This document shows positions 33,713 through 42,872 of a DNA stretch of 46,716 bases, in pieces. The DNA comes from Deltaproteobacteria bacterium (lineage in GTDB: Bacteria; Myxococcota; B64-G9). Where the stretch lies: assembly GCA_019307065.1 (NCBI GenBank), contig JAFDKH010000018.1:1-46716 (forward strand), given 5' to 3'. Each line of letters starts with the position of its first letter. Position 1 is the first letter of the stretch. The notes beneath the pieces are model-generated. The model was given only the letters and a program-made list of their open reading frames with translations, was not told the origin of the DNA and did not search any database. Both the position numbers and the translations under genes were made by a program.

Positions 33713-34944
33713 TGAAGAAGCTCAACGTCCTGTTTCGCTCAGCTTTACGAGATGAACGTCTTGTGGGAACCCTGGCCGAAGCAAACGGTGTTATCTACTT
33801 CGAGTATGACCCATCATTCCTCGCCTCTGGCTGGAATCTTTCTCCTTTTAGGCTGCCTTTTCGGCAGGATCTTTACGAACACAAGGATCTGTCCTTTGGC
33901 CCGTTGCCGGGTCTCTTTGATGATTCTTTGCCTGACGGTTGGGGCCTGTTGCTCATGGATAGATTTTTTCTAAGCCTTGGCCTGTCGTTGACAGAGGTCA
34001 GTCCCCTGGATCGTTTGGCCTACCTTGGATCGCGCACGATGGGGGCTTTGATTTATCAGCCGTCAAGCGACCTGCCTGTCAATACCGGCTTATTCGACCT
34101 GCAACAACTTGCCGTAGAGTCGCAAAGGATACTTGCTGGTCATGCGTCCGAGATTCTACCAGTCCTGTTCAAAACCGGGGGCTCTCCCGGCGGCTCGAGG
34201 CCCAAGGTTCTGGTTGGCTACTCTCCTGAAAAAAACCGGGTCATTTCTGGAGAAGACGAGCTGCCATCAGGCTACCAAGCCTGGATGGTCAAGTTCACTG
34301 TAAAAGACGACGATGCCCATGCAGGTCTTGTTGAACAAGCTTATGCCTTGATGGCCGGAGCGTCCGGAATCAGCATGCCCTCTACCCGTCTGTTTACAAC
34401 AAAGCAAGGCGAGTCGTTCTTCGGGATCAAACGCTTTGACAGACAAGGCCGGCGGCGAATCCATGCCCACACCTTCGGCAACCTGATCCATACCAACTTC
34501 CGCATACCGTCAGCAGACTACAATGACTTTCTGAAAGTCACCTCCCTGCTTACCCACAACCACCAGGACGTCGAAGAAGCATTTCGACGCATGGTCTTCA
34601 ACGTCATGGCCCATAACCGAGACGATCACGTCAAAAACTTTTCTTTTTTATTCGACGACCAAAACGAAGAGTGGTCCTTAGCACCCGCATACGACTTGAC
34701 CCTGGCAGATGGACCTGGCGGTGAGCACAGTATGACGATCGCCGGCGAAGGAAAAACCCCCGACCTGAAACACATCATGCAAATAGCTTCAGTCCATGGA
34801 GTCAAAAAGAAAAAGGCTCAGACCATCATTGAAGAAGTGAAAACAGCCATCAAGGCCTGGCCGGACTTCGCCGATCAAGCAGGCCTTTCCTCCGATATTG
34901 CAGATTCCGTGTCCAGCAGGTTTTTGCCGATCCCTTTGCATTAG
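33709..34944 (+). CDS. hipA: HipA-family serine/threonine kinase toxin
   Basis: A 411-residue kinase toxin of the HipA family; known members phosphorylate glutamyl-tRNA synthetase and cause growth arrest and persistence. Visible: N-terminal HipA domain with FGPLPGLFDDSLPDGWG (63-79), the Gly-rich phosphate loop with the expected autophosphorylated Ser (GGSPGGSRPK, 157-166), catalytic loop AHNRDDHVKNFSFL (301-314) and the DFG-like AYDLT (327-331). All key residues are present, so it should be active. It overlaps the convergent ExbB-like gene by 4 bp. It stands between unrelated genes, so it may have been acquired as a module. Confidence 0.92.
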   Translation: MMKKLNVLFRSALRDERLVGTLAEANGVIYFEYDPSFLASGWNLSPFRLPFRQDLYEHKDLSFGPLPGLFDDSLPDGWGLLLMDRFFLSLGLSLTEVSPLDRLAYLGSRTMGALIYQPSSDLPVNTGLFDLQQLAVESQRILAGHASEILPVLFKTGGSPGGSRPKVLVGYSPEKNRVISGEDELPSGYQAWMVKFTVKDDDAHAGLVEQAYALMAGASGISMPSTRLFTTKQGESFFGIKRFDRQGRRRIHAHTFGNLIHTNFRIPSADYNDFLKVTSLLTHNHQDVEEAFRRMVFNVMAHNRDDHVKNFSFLFDDQNEEWSLAPAYDLTLADGPGGEHSMTIAGEGKTPDLKHIMQIASVHGVKKKKAQTIIEEVKTAIKAWPDFADQAGLSSDIADSVSSRFLPIPLH

Positions 34945-35468
34945 CGCATCAGTGACGCTTCTTGCAGGGCCAAGATGGTTTGATCGCGACCCCCGGTTAT
35001 CGTGTTCTTGAGGGTCGAGCCCATCCTGATTCCAGCTATGGCGATCAGCAGGGCCGCCAGGCCGACCCGGTAGATGGGGTGCAAAGGATCGTAGCCCAGT
35101 TGGTAGGCCCAGCCGGCGCAGGCACAGGTTGCTAGCAGGGCCAGGTAAGACAGCCAGCCCAACTTGCCGGTCGCGTTATTCAGCCCGCCGACTCCGTGTT
35201 CGAAGGCTTCTCTGAGGGCCACCGAATCAGTTACCCGGTTCTGGAAAGCTTCCAGCATGGCATACGTCCCGCGGGTGGCCACAGCCGCGGGGGCCGCTTT
35301 GCAGAGCTTCATTGCCCGATCGACATTGTTGGCCATAACCAGTTTCTTGATCATTCCGACAAAGGCTCCAACATTGATCTTCAGACTAAACGAAATATAA
35401 ATAACGCGGACGAGTCCGAGTACTACACTGACTCCAAAGATGCCGTAGAAAATGTATTCCTGGGACAT
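34941..35468 (-). CDS. Reduced ExbB/TolQ/MotA-like membrane protein
   Basis: A 175-residue membrane protein with the topology of ExbB/TolQ proton channels: one helix at 5-27, a cytoplasmic segment 30-100 with NVGAFVGMIKKLVMANNVDRAMKL-type helices (split here) and the RGTYAMLEAF stretch, then two closely spaced helices at about 103-122 and 131-150. Compared with ExbB (about 230-245 residues), the helix 2-3 region lacks the usual GLLGTVxGM motif, so it is diverged or may not conduct protons. GGAG lies 9 nt before the ATG. It follows the ExbD-like gene by 34 bp at the end of the nuo operon. Confidence 0.5.
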   Translation of the reverse strand: MSQEYIFYGIFGVSVVLGLVRVIYISFSLKINVGAFVGMIKKLVMANNVDRAMKLCKAAPAAVATRGTYAMLEAFQNRVTDSVALREAFEHGVGGLNNATGKLGWLSYLALLATCACAGWAYQLGYDPLHPIYRVGLAALLIAIAGIRMGSTLKNTITGGRDQTILALQEASLMR

Positions 35469-35502
35469 GAGAGTTTACTCCGCTTGTGCTGTAAAAGATT
35501 TC

Positions 35503-36186
35503 TTACTTGCGATCGTGGGTAAAGGCCAGGGCCTGGCCGGCTTCGACTGCCTTTTGGACTTTCCTAAAAGCGACTTTCCAGGGCACAATCCCGGGCATGC
35601 CCAGGGTGTGGGCCTCGGGGCTGCCGGGTTCGGCGAATGTCATTACCAGGGCCGCAGCCGAGTGGGGCAGGATGTACCAATACAATCCCGCAATGAATAG
35701 ACAACCCCTGGGGCAAATGATGCTGGTCGACGGTATGGAATACAACAGAGCCACCCGTTTGAATCCGGCCTGCTGGGCGGCTTCGAAAAAAGTCGCTGCC
35801 TTGAACCAGGGCAAGTTCTCGGAGACTCTCAGTTGCAAAGCGAAATCTTTGCCCTTGTCCTGCCGGCTTTTTTCTCGCAAGGCCCTGAGCTTGTCGATTA
35901 GCGAACGATCAATCTTGGTAATGACTTTCGACCCGAGCCTGATCATGTCGGGGGCTACTGCGGCGTGTGGCCCGGCGGTTTGATTTTGTCGAAAGGGCTG
36001 GCCTTGCGGGGCCGGTAGTCTGACATGATCCTGGGGACCTCTATCTGCCAACTTGGAAAAAGCACCAAGCCAGAAACGCAACTTCTGTCTTTGCTGACTA
36101 CATTCGGCAACAGTCATGTCGGAGGCGTTAATACAGACCGGTAACAGAATGATTGCCAGACAGGTGATAAGCTTTGAGAGACTCAC
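35503..36186 (-). CDS. Exported protein, possibly ExbD-like
   Basis: A 227-residue protein beginning at GTG 36186, 4 bp after the nuoN stop; the open frame extends to 36438 but that part lies inside nuoN. The N-terminus is a signal peptide or anchor (MSLSKLITCLAIILLPVCINA). Residues about 95-150 look like the periplasmic domain of ExbD/TolR: SLIDKLRALREKS, FALQLRVSENLPWFKAATFF and AAQQAGFKRVALLYSIP (strand, helix, strand, with the 'A..AGF..VAL' ending). The C-terminal 75 residues are not family-like. With the reduced ExbB-like gene directly downstream, an energised envelope complex is possible, but similarity is weak. Confidence 0.4.
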   Translation of the reverse strand: MSLSKLITCLAIILLPVCINASDMTVAECSQQRQKLRFWLGAFSKLADRGPQDHVRLPAPQGQPFRQNQTAGPHAAVAPDMIRLGSKVITKIDRSLIDKLRALREKSRQDKGKDFALQLRVSENLPWFKAATFFEAAQQAGFKRVALLYSIPSTSIICPRGCLFIAGLYWYILPHSAAALVMTFAEPGSPEAHTLGMPGIVPWKVAFRKVQKAVEAGQALAFTHDRK

Positions 36187-36190
36187 AATG

Positions 36191-37729
36191 CTAGTGGAAC
36201 ATGGTTGCCGACCAGCGCGCAACGATTGCCAGAGGCTGCCAGAAGATACCCAACAGGAGAGTCGGAATAGCCAGGGCGATGGCAACCGCAGTAGGCGCAT
36301 TACCCAACTTGACTGGCGGCATGCCCTCCTCGGCTTTTTCAAAGTACATGGTCTTGAGGACCCGGGCGTAGTAATAGAGCGAGACGGCCGAATTGGCGAT
36401 TCCCACGACGGCCAGGGCGATGAACCAAAAATCTCCACGATGGATCAAGGCGGCAAACAAATACAGCTTGCCGATGAAACCAGCCGTCGGCGGCAGGCCG
36501 GTTAGCGAAATCATGAAAACTGCCATGGCCAGGGCCAGCAGCGGCGCGCGATTGGAAAGCCCGCGGAAAACCCGTAGATCGTCGGAGCCGGTCGAACGCG
36601 ATACGGCTGCAACTACTGCAAAGGCGCCCATGTTCATGATCAAGTAGATCGCCATATATATGGTGACGGCCTCGAAGCCGTCGCGGCCTCCGGCGGCGAC
36701 AGCCATCAAGACGTAACCGGCATGCGCGATGCTGGAATAAGCCAGCAGCCGCTTCAAGTTGTTCTGTACTATGGCGGTCAAGTTGCCGATCGTCATGGTG
36801 ATGGCCGAAATGATGCCGATAATCAAAACCCAGGGTATCTGGGACGAGGCGCCGATAACATTGTCCATGCTGCCTGGAACCAGGAACATGCCGTAGAAGA
36901 AGCGCAACAGCAAAGCCATACCGGCTGCCTTGGGACCGACCGATAAAAGAGCAGTGAAAGGAGTCGGAGCTCCCTGGTAGGCGTCCGGACACCACATGTG
37001 AAACGGCACTGCGGCTACCTTGTAGCCCAGGCCGCCGAGGATGAACACGATACTAATTAAAGCGGCCCACTGTCCGCCTACGCTATCGAGAACTCCGTTG
37101 CCCGACAGGGCCAGGTGCAGCCCCTGTAATGACAAATCGCCGAAGAGACCATAGAACAAAGACATGCCGAACAACATGACGCCCGAGGCAACCCCGCCGT
37201 AAAGCACGTACTTCATACCGGCTTCCCGCGAACGCTGGCTGCGTGAGTCCCAGCCGGTTAGCAGGTAGGAACACAAGCTGACGGTCTCCATGGCGACGTA
37301 GATCATCATGAGATTATTTGAGGCGGCCAAAAAACACATACCCATGGCCATTACCATCAGTAGACCGTGGTATTCACCTTTGCGATCTTCGGGTAAAGCC
37401 GGGCTGCCGATCGAGATGATTACACAGATGAAAGTTGCCGCGATAACCAGGATGCGGAAAAACATCGCCATCGGGTCGGTAGCTAGGAGTCCGAAGAAAA
37501 GTTTACAGCCGCCATAAGTACAATCAGTCCCGCTACCACCGTCACCCAGTCCAAAATATAAAACCAGCCCGAGGGCGATCAGCAGGCCGGAACCGGCCAG
37601 GGTTGGAAACAGTACGCTTTGCCAAAACGCTTTCCCGCGGGCAAAGGCGGAAAACAAAAACAACACTACCGCAATGCCTCCTAGTAGAAGCTCGGGAACT
37701 ATATGGCCGAAGCTTATCAGGTTGGACAC
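36191..37729 (-). CDS. nuoN: NADH-quinone oxidoreductase subunit N
   Basis: A 512-residue antiporter-like proton-pumping subunit of complex I, with about 14 membrane helices. Family segments include the MVMAMGMCFLAASNNLMMIYVAMET stretch (split), the SREAGMKYVLYGGVASGVMLFG region with its Lys and the AYSSIAHAGYVLMA segment, and SLTGLPPTAGFIGK. GTG start with GGAGG 6 nt upstream. It lies 15 bp after nuoM. Its length and motifs are normal. Confidence 0.97.
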   Translation of the reverse strand: MSNLISFGHIVPELLLGGIAVVLFLFSAFARGKAFWQSVLFPTLAGSGLLIALGLVLYFGLGDGGSGTDCTYGGCKLFFGLLATDPMAMFFRILVIAATFICVIISIGSPALPEDRKGEYHGLLMVMAMGMCFLAASNNLMMIYVAMETVSLCSYLLTGWDSRSQRSREAGMKYVLYGGVASGVMLFGMSLFYGLFGDLSLQGLHLALSGNGVLDSVGGQWAALISIVFILGGLGYKVAAVPFHMWCPDAYQGAPTPFTALLSVGPKAAGMALLLRFFYGMFLVPGSMDNVIGASSQIPWVLIIGIISAITMTIGNLTAIVQNNLKRLLAYSSIAHAGYVLMAVAAGGRDGFEAVTIYMAIYLIMNMGAFAVVAAVSRSTGSDDLRVFRGLSNRAPLLALAMAVFMISLTGLPPTAGFIGKLYLFAALIHRGDFWFIALAVVGIANSAVSLYYYARVLKTMYFEKAEEGMPPVKLGNAPTAVAIALAIPTLLLGIFWQPLAIVARWSATMFH

Positions 37730-37744
37730 CAGCTGCCTCCGCTA

Positions 37745-39340
37745 CTAAAGACCCATGGATCCGGCCAGTGGCTGGACCAACTGGTGGAGAGTCTTGTTCA
37801 TGAGTTCGAGAATCGGCATCGGATAAACGCCAAGCACGATAATGATAGCCCCGAGCGGGTACAGGCACAGCCGTTCACGCCAGTTCATGTCGGGCAGATT
37901 CTTGTACTTCTCGTTCAAGGGCCCTAAGAACATGCGTTGGATAGTCCACAGATAGTAGGCCGCCGTGATAATAACCGAGACTGCCGATATAACCGTAAAC
38001 AGCGTGAATACCGGGAAGGCCCCGACGAAACACAACGCTTCTGAAATGAAGCCGCACAACCCCGGCAGTCCGAGACTGGCCATGAAGGCCAGGCCCATCA
38101 TGGCAGTGTACTCCGGCATTTGTTTAGCCAGGCCTCCGAATCCTTCGATCTCTCGATGATGAGCACGGTCGTAGATAACTCCGGCAATCAAGAATAAAGC
38201 CGGGCTGACGATTCCGTGGGTGAACATCTGATAGACGGCCCCGCTGATCCCCTGGGGAGTGAAGGCCGCCATGGCCAGCAGACAGAAGCCCATGTGACTG
38301 ACACTCGAGTAGGCAATTAATTTCTTGAGGTCCTTTTGGGCCATGCAGACGAAGGCCGCATAGACAATGTTGATCATGCCGAAAGCGGCAATCCCCCATT
38401 TTGCCCAGACCGCCGCTTCGGGCAAGATCGCGTAGTTCATCCTCAAGATGCCGTAGATACCCATTTTCAGCAGAATTCCGGCCAGGATGACCGAAACCGG
38501 GGTGGGTGCCTCGACGTGGGCGTCGGGCAGCCAGGTGTGGAACGGGAACATCGGGATTTTGATCGCAAAGGCAATAAACAACCCTATAAATACAATTTTT
38601 GGGAAAGCTATTCCCAAGAGTGTCCCGGCCGCAGTGAAGTCGTTCTCGGTAGCCAGCTTTATGAGATTGAAGGTGTGATTACAAGGTGTGCCGTCGACTA
38701 AAGTAGTTGCATTGGAAGAGAAGTACAAGGCGATCATGCCCAGCAGCATGAGGACCGAACCGGCCAGGGTATACAAAAAGAACTTGATGGCTGCATACTC
38801 GCGCCGGGGACCGCCCCAGATGCCGATTAAGAAATACATCGGCAGCAGCATGATTTCCCAGAAGATGTAGAACTGGAAGAAGTCCAGCGAACAGAATACG
38901 CCGAACATGCCGCATTGAAGCAACAAGATCATGGCCATGTAGCCGGGTACCCAGCGACGTGAGAAATGCTGCGTGTCGTCTTTGGGAATTCCCCAGGGTA
39001 ACGAGGCAATCACCGCAATGAACGAGATCAAGCCGGTCAGGATGATCATGGTGATGCTCAGGCCATCGATTCCCATGAAGTACTCGATGTTGAAAGCACG
39101 GATCCAGACCATGTGATGAACGAACTGGATGCCTGTGTTGTCGGAGTCGAACCCCTGCCAGACAATCATCACCAGTGCCAGCGGAATGGCCGAACAGACA
39201 ACGGCCACCACACGGGACAGTTGATCCATTGTTTGTTTGCCGAGCTTGAGCAGCGGGTTGAGGATCAAAAACAGGCCGATGATCCCCATTCCGATTGCCG
39301 GAGTAAAAGTTATCCAGGTTAGCAGCGTCGATTCGGGCAT
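37745..39340 (-). CDS. nuoM: NADH-quinone oxidoreductase subunit M
   Basis: A 531-residue antiporter-like subunit. Key segments: the GIDGLSITMIILTGLI region, FYIFWEIMLLPMYFLIGIWGG with the conserved Glu, FPFHTWLPDAHVEAPTPVSV and LKKLIAYSSVSHMGFCLLA. AGGAG lies 6 nt before the ATG. It sits 10 bp after nuoL. All expected charged residues in the membrane appear to be present, so it should translocate protons. Confidence 0.97.
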   Translation of the reverse strand: MPESTLLTWITFTPAIGMGIIGLFLILNPLLKLGKQTMDQLSRVVAVVCSAIPLALVMIVWQGFDSDNTGIQFVHHMVWIRAFNIEYFMGIDGLSITMIILTGLISFIAVIASLPWGIPKDDTQHFSRRWVPGYMAMILLLQCGMFGVFCSLDFFQFYIFWEIMLLPMYFLIGIWGGPRREYAAIKFFLYTLAGSVLMLLGMIALYFSSNATTLVDGTPCNHTFNLIKLATENDFTAAGTLLGIAFPKIVFIGLFIAFAIKIPMFPFHTWLPDAHVEAPTPVSVILAGILLKMGIYGILRMNYAILPEAAVWAKWGIAAFGMINIVYAAFVCMAQKDLKKLIAYSSVSHMGFCLLAMAAFTPQGISGAVYQMFTHGIVSPALFLIAGVIYDRAHHREIEGFGGLAKQMPEYTAMMGLAFMASLGLPGLCGFISEALCFVGAFPVFTLFTVISAVSVIITAAYYLWTIQRMFLGPLNEKYKNLPDMNWRERLCLYPLGAIIIVLGVYPMPILELMNKTLHQLVQPLAGSMGL

Positions 39341-39350
39341 GGACTACTCC

Positions 39351-41435
39351 TCAGCTGTACAAATCCAAAAGGAAGCGGGTCAAGACGACCAGAACTACAA
39401 CACCGACTACCAGTATTGCCAGGTAGGTCGGTAATCGACCGGTCTGGATTCGGCGCAGTTTGGCGCCGGCCAACCGGACGACTCTGGCCACCAGGTTAAC
39501 CAACCCGTCCACAATGTATGTGTCAATGGCACCATCGATCCAGGCGACTGCCCGGGTCAGAGTGCCTGCTCCGTTTACCAATCCATCGATAATATGAACG
39601 TCGAACCAGCGCGAGAGCCGTGAAAGTCCCATGAACCCTTTGACAACCGTCGCATCATAGGCTTCGTCGACGTAGTACTTGTTGTAAACAACTTTATGAA
39701 TTCCGGCGAAACGCTGTTTCATGCGTTCGGGAATCGGATTGGTCCGGCCGCGATATAACCACCAGGCGATTCCCAATCCCAAGAAGGCCACTCCAACCGA
39801 GGCGGCCATCAGGCCCCATTCGACCGCATGCCCATAGCCGGCCGTCTTCAGTTGGGCGGCCCCGGCGAAGACCGGTGACAGGAAATGCTCGATGCTGGAG
39901 TGGTATCCGGTCCACAAATGCGGCAGGCCGATCAGCGAAAGCACCACGGCTCCAAAAGCCAGGGCCGCCAGCACAAATGTCATTGTGCGGGGCTGTTCTT
40001 CAGGATCGTGACCGTGAACCTTGGGAGTAGGGCCGGTAAAGGTCATGAAATATGACCTGAACATATAAAAAGAAGTCAGGCCGGCCGCCACGAATCCAAG
40101 CAACCATGGGACCCAGCCGGGAATCAGCAAGGCATCGCTGTTGAAAGCCTTCCAGAGGATTTCATCCTTGGAGAAAAAGCCCGCGGCTATCGGAAACCCG
40201 GCAATTGCAATGCAGGCAATTAAATATGTCCAGCGGGTGATAGGCATCGGCTTGGCCAGGCCGCCCATTTTACGCATGTCCTGTTCATGATGCATGGCCA
40301 GAATGACCGAGCCGGCTCCCAAGAACAGACAGGCCTTGAAGAAAGCATGGGTCAGCAGATGATACGAACCGGCCCAAAAAGCACCGACGCCGACGCCGAT
40401 GAACATGTAGCCCAGCTGACTGACGGTCGAGTAAGCCAGGACTTTTTTGATGTCGTTCTGGAAACAGCCAATCGTAGCGGCGAACAGGGCGGTCAGCGCG
40501 CCGACGCAAGCCACCACGGTCATGGCGGTCGGGCTCAGAATGTAGACGAAATTCATCCGGGCTACCATGTAGACACCGGCGGTTACCATGGTGGCTGCAT
40601 GAATCAGAGCCGAAACCGGGGTCGGGCCGGCCATGGCGTCGGGTAACCAGACATATAGCGGAATCTGGGCCGACTTGCCGGCTGCGCCGACGAAGAAAAA
40701 TATTCCGACCAGGGCTGCCAGGGGTATTCCCCATAAGAGCTTGCTATCCATCGAGGTGACCAGCGCGGGCAACTCTCTAAAGGTGAGCGAGAAAGCCCCG
40801 CTTGCCTGGTAGCCGGAATCGCCCCAGTTGCCGCCCAATCCCCAGAACAGGATAAAGAACCCGATCAGGAAACCGAAATCACCGATTCTGTTCACCACAA
40901 AGGCTTTCATGCCGGCCTTGGCGTTGTTCAGGTCTTTGTACCAGAAGCCGATCAGCAGGTAAGAACACAGACCGACACCTTCCCAACCGACGAACATCAG
41001 CAACAAGTTATCGGCCAGGACCAAAGTCAGCATGGCGAACATGAACAGGTTGAGAAAGCTGAAGAAACGCCAGAAGCCGTCGTCTTTGTGCATATAGCCG
41101 ACGCTGTAAACATGAATCAGACTGCCGACAAAGGTGACCGCTAATGCCATCATGCCTGAGAGAGCATCCATGCCGAAGGCCAGGTTTACATTGAACTGAC
41201 CAACATCGACCCAAGTCCAGAGTTTGTTGGTCAGAATCGAGCCATCGGGGGCGCCCTTGAGCTGAATGAAGGCGACTACCGCAACAATGAAAGATATCCA
41301 GGGCAGGCCTACCCCGATTATTGTAATGGCTTTTTCACCGAAACGTTTTTGCAGGTGGTAGCCGAAAGCACCGTTGATGAAGGCCCCTAACAGGGGCAGA
41401 GCCGGGATTAGCCAGAGATAGTTGAATTCTTCCAT
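39351..41435 (-). CDS. nuoL: NADH-quinone oxidoreductase subunit L
   Basis: A 694-residue distal antiporter-like subunit with about 16 helices, including the long lateral helix near the C-terminus. Visible: FVGWEGVGLCSYLLIGFWY, SAQIPLYVWLPDAMAGPTPVSALIHAATMV (split by family motif), IKKVLAYSTVSQLGYMFIGVG and HAFFKACLFLGAGSVI. It is 5 bp after nuoK. Normal length. Confidence 0.97.
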   Translation of the reverse strand: MEEFNYLWLIPALPLLGAFINGAFGYHLQKRFGEKAITIIGVGLPWISFIVAVVAFIQLKGAPDGSILTNKLWTWVDVGQFNVNLAFGMDALSGMMALAVTFVGSLIHVYSVGYMHKDDGFWRFFSFLNLFMFAMLTLVLADNLLLMFVGWEGVGLCSYLLIGFWYKDLNNAKAGMKAFVVNRIGDFGFLIGFFILFWGLGGNWGDSGYQASGAFSLTFRELPALVTSMDSKLLWGIPLAALVGIFFFVGAAGKSAQIPLYVWLPDAMAGPTPVSALIHAATMVTAGVYMVARMNFVYILSPTAMTVVACVGALTALFAATIGCFQNDIKKVLAYSTVSQLGYMFIGVGVGAFWAGSYHLLTHAFFKACLFLGAGSVILAMHHEQDMRKMGGLAKPMPITRWTYLIACIAIAGFPIAAGFFSKDEILWKAFNSDALLIPGWVPWLLGFVAAGLTSFYMFRSYFMTFTGPTPKVHGHDPEEQPRTMTFVLAALAFGAVVLSLIGLPHLWTGYHSSIEHFLSPVFAGAAQLKTAGYGHAVEWGLMAASVGVAFLGLGIAWWLYRGRTNPIPERMKQRFAGIHKVVYNKYYVDEAYDATVVKGFMGLSRLSRWFDVHIIDGLVNGAGTLTRAVAWIDGAIDTYIVDGLVNLVARVVRLAGAKLRRIQTGRLPTYLAILVVGVVVLVVLTRFLLDLYS

Positions 41436-41440
41436 GGGCT

Positions 41441-41752
41441 CTATCCCTTAAGCGTATCGGTTCGGTCTACATCGACGGTTCGCAGCCGCCGTTGCAGGGC
41501 CAGGATTAAGGCCAGGGCCACCACTGCCTCGGCCGCAGCCAGGACGATGATGAACAGAACGAATATAGATCCGTCAATCAACTGGTTGTTGTAGCGTGAA
41601 AAGGCAATCAGATTCAGCCCGGCGGCATTCAGGATCAACTCGATCCCGATCAGGACTGCCACGGCGTTGCGGCGGGTCATTACACATATTATTCCCAGAG
41701 TGAACAATATGGCGCCGACTACCAGAAAATGTTCAAGGCCAACGTGGCTCAT
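41441..41752 (-). CDS. nuoK: NADH-quinone oxidoreductase subunit K
   Basis: A 103-residue three-helix subunit. The two conserved membrane Glu residues are in the expected helices (VLIGIELILNAAGLNLIAF and AAAEAVVALALILAL). It overlaps nuoJ by 4 bp and precedes nuoL by 5 bp. Normal length. Confidence 0.96.
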   Translation of the reverse strand: MSHVGLEHFLVVGAILFTLGIICVMTRRNAVAVLIGIELILNAAGLNLIAFSRYNNQLIDGSIFVLFIIVLAAAEAVVALALILALQRRLRTVDVDRTDTLKG

Positions 41753-42291
41753 TGTCCTGCCTCCTCGCTCTGACCGGAGGCTGCTGCGTTAGAGCGCTTG
41801 AAGCGGGCGATGACTACGGCCCCGATTACGATTCCCAGCAAGACAATGCTGAGAACTTCGAAAGGCAACAAAGCTTCTTTCAAAATTGCCTCGCCGATTG
41901 CCGCGGTCGTCGGAGAGTAAATCGCAGACTCAACCTGCAACCAGGGAGCGTTCAGCATCAACGGAATCAACAATGTAAGCAAGGCGACCCCGGTCAGCAG
42001 GCCGATTATCAAACCGCCCGAGCGGCTGCTGCGCGGGGCGTCTTCGATGTTGCCGGTCAGCATGACTGCAAACAGCAACAAGACCAGGATGCCGCCGACG
42101 TAGACCAATACTTGGATTACGGCGACAAAATCAGCCGACAGCATGCCGTATAAAACCGCCATGCCGAAGAAAGTGGCCAGCAAGGCAAAGACCGCCCGGA
42201 CGATATTGCGCGTAAAAACCGCATAGCCGGCGCTGGCAATAGTTACCAGTGCGACTCCATAGAAGACCAGATCGACCAGAGTGAGGTTCAT
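41749..42291 (-). CDS. nuoJ: NADH-quinone oxidoreductase subunit J
   Basis: A 180-residue membrane subunit with five helices. Conserved stretches: FGMAVLYGMLSADFVAVIQVLVYVGGILVLLLFAVML (the family core with its pi-bulge region, residues about 43-79). 4-bp overlaps on both sides with nuoI and nuoK. Normal length. Confidence 0.95.
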   Translation of the reverse strand: MNLTLVDLVFYGVALVTIASAGYAVFTRNIVRAVFALLATFFGMAVLYGMLSADFVAVIQVLVYVGGILVLLLFAVMLTGNIEDAPRSSRSGGLIIGLLTGVALLTLLIPLMLNAPWLQVESAIYSPTTAAIGEAILKEALLPFEVLSIVLLGIVIGAVVIARFKRSNAAASGQSEEAGQ

Positions 42292-42872
42292 GTTGTCCCT
42301 CCACTCTCTGAACCCGGTTTCGGGCGCGGTTTTGGCTTAGGCGGCTGCCCGTCGGCCTCGTACAGAAAATAACGAGCAATTGAACCCAAGGGTGCGCTCT
42401 TTACTTCTTCGCCTTTCTTGGGTGGTTTGGCGACTGGGCGCGGTTCGTCGACGAAGTGGAAGATCAACCTGTCTATATCGTACATGGCACCCTCGAACTC
42501 ATTGGAATGCCGCAGACTGCCGACCGGGCAGGCTTCGACGCACAGGCCGCAGAACATGCACTTGCCGATGTCGATGTCGAAGCTCATCAGAATGCGTTTC
42601 TTTGTCTCTTCGTCTTTCTCGACCACAACCTTGATCACGTCTATCGGACATTGCTTGGCGCACATGCCGCAGCCGGTGCAACGTTCGATATCATTCTCGA
42701 GGATTCCGCGACTGCGCTCGGGCAGCATACTTACCACCGGTTTGCCCGAACGATCCGGATACTGGATGGTGGTCGGTTTTCTGAGCAGATACGAGAAAGT
42801 CACCGCCAAGCCGTCACCCAAAGTAGTGATCGACCGGCCAATCGCGGCGAAGTAGTCGCGTACGGCACCCAT
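42288..42872 (-). CDS. nuoI: NADH-quinone oxidoreductase subunit I
   Basis: A 194-residue peripheral subunit with two 4Fe-4S clusters (N6a/N6b): CTGCGMCAKQCPIDVIK (64-80) and CMFCGLCVEACPVGS (about 105-119). The C-terminus carries a short Pro/Lys tail (PKPKPRPKPG) not usual in the family. It overlaps nuoH by one base and nuoJ by 4 bp. It passes electrons towards NuoB. Confidence 0.97.
   Translation of the reverse strand: MGAVRDYFAAIGRSITTLGDGLAVTFSYLLRKPTTIQYPDRSGKPVVSMLPERSRGILENDIERCTGCGMCAKQCPIDVIKVVVEKDEETKKRILMSFDIDIGKCMFCGLCVEACPVGSLRHSNEFEGAMYDIDRLIFHFVDEPRPVAKPPKKGEEVKSAPLGSIARYFLYEADGQPPKPKPRPKPGSESGGTT

Noticed and set aside
36187..36438. Upstream extension of the ExbD-like frame
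   Set aside because: It lies within nuoN in another frame; the signal peptide begins at GTG 36186.
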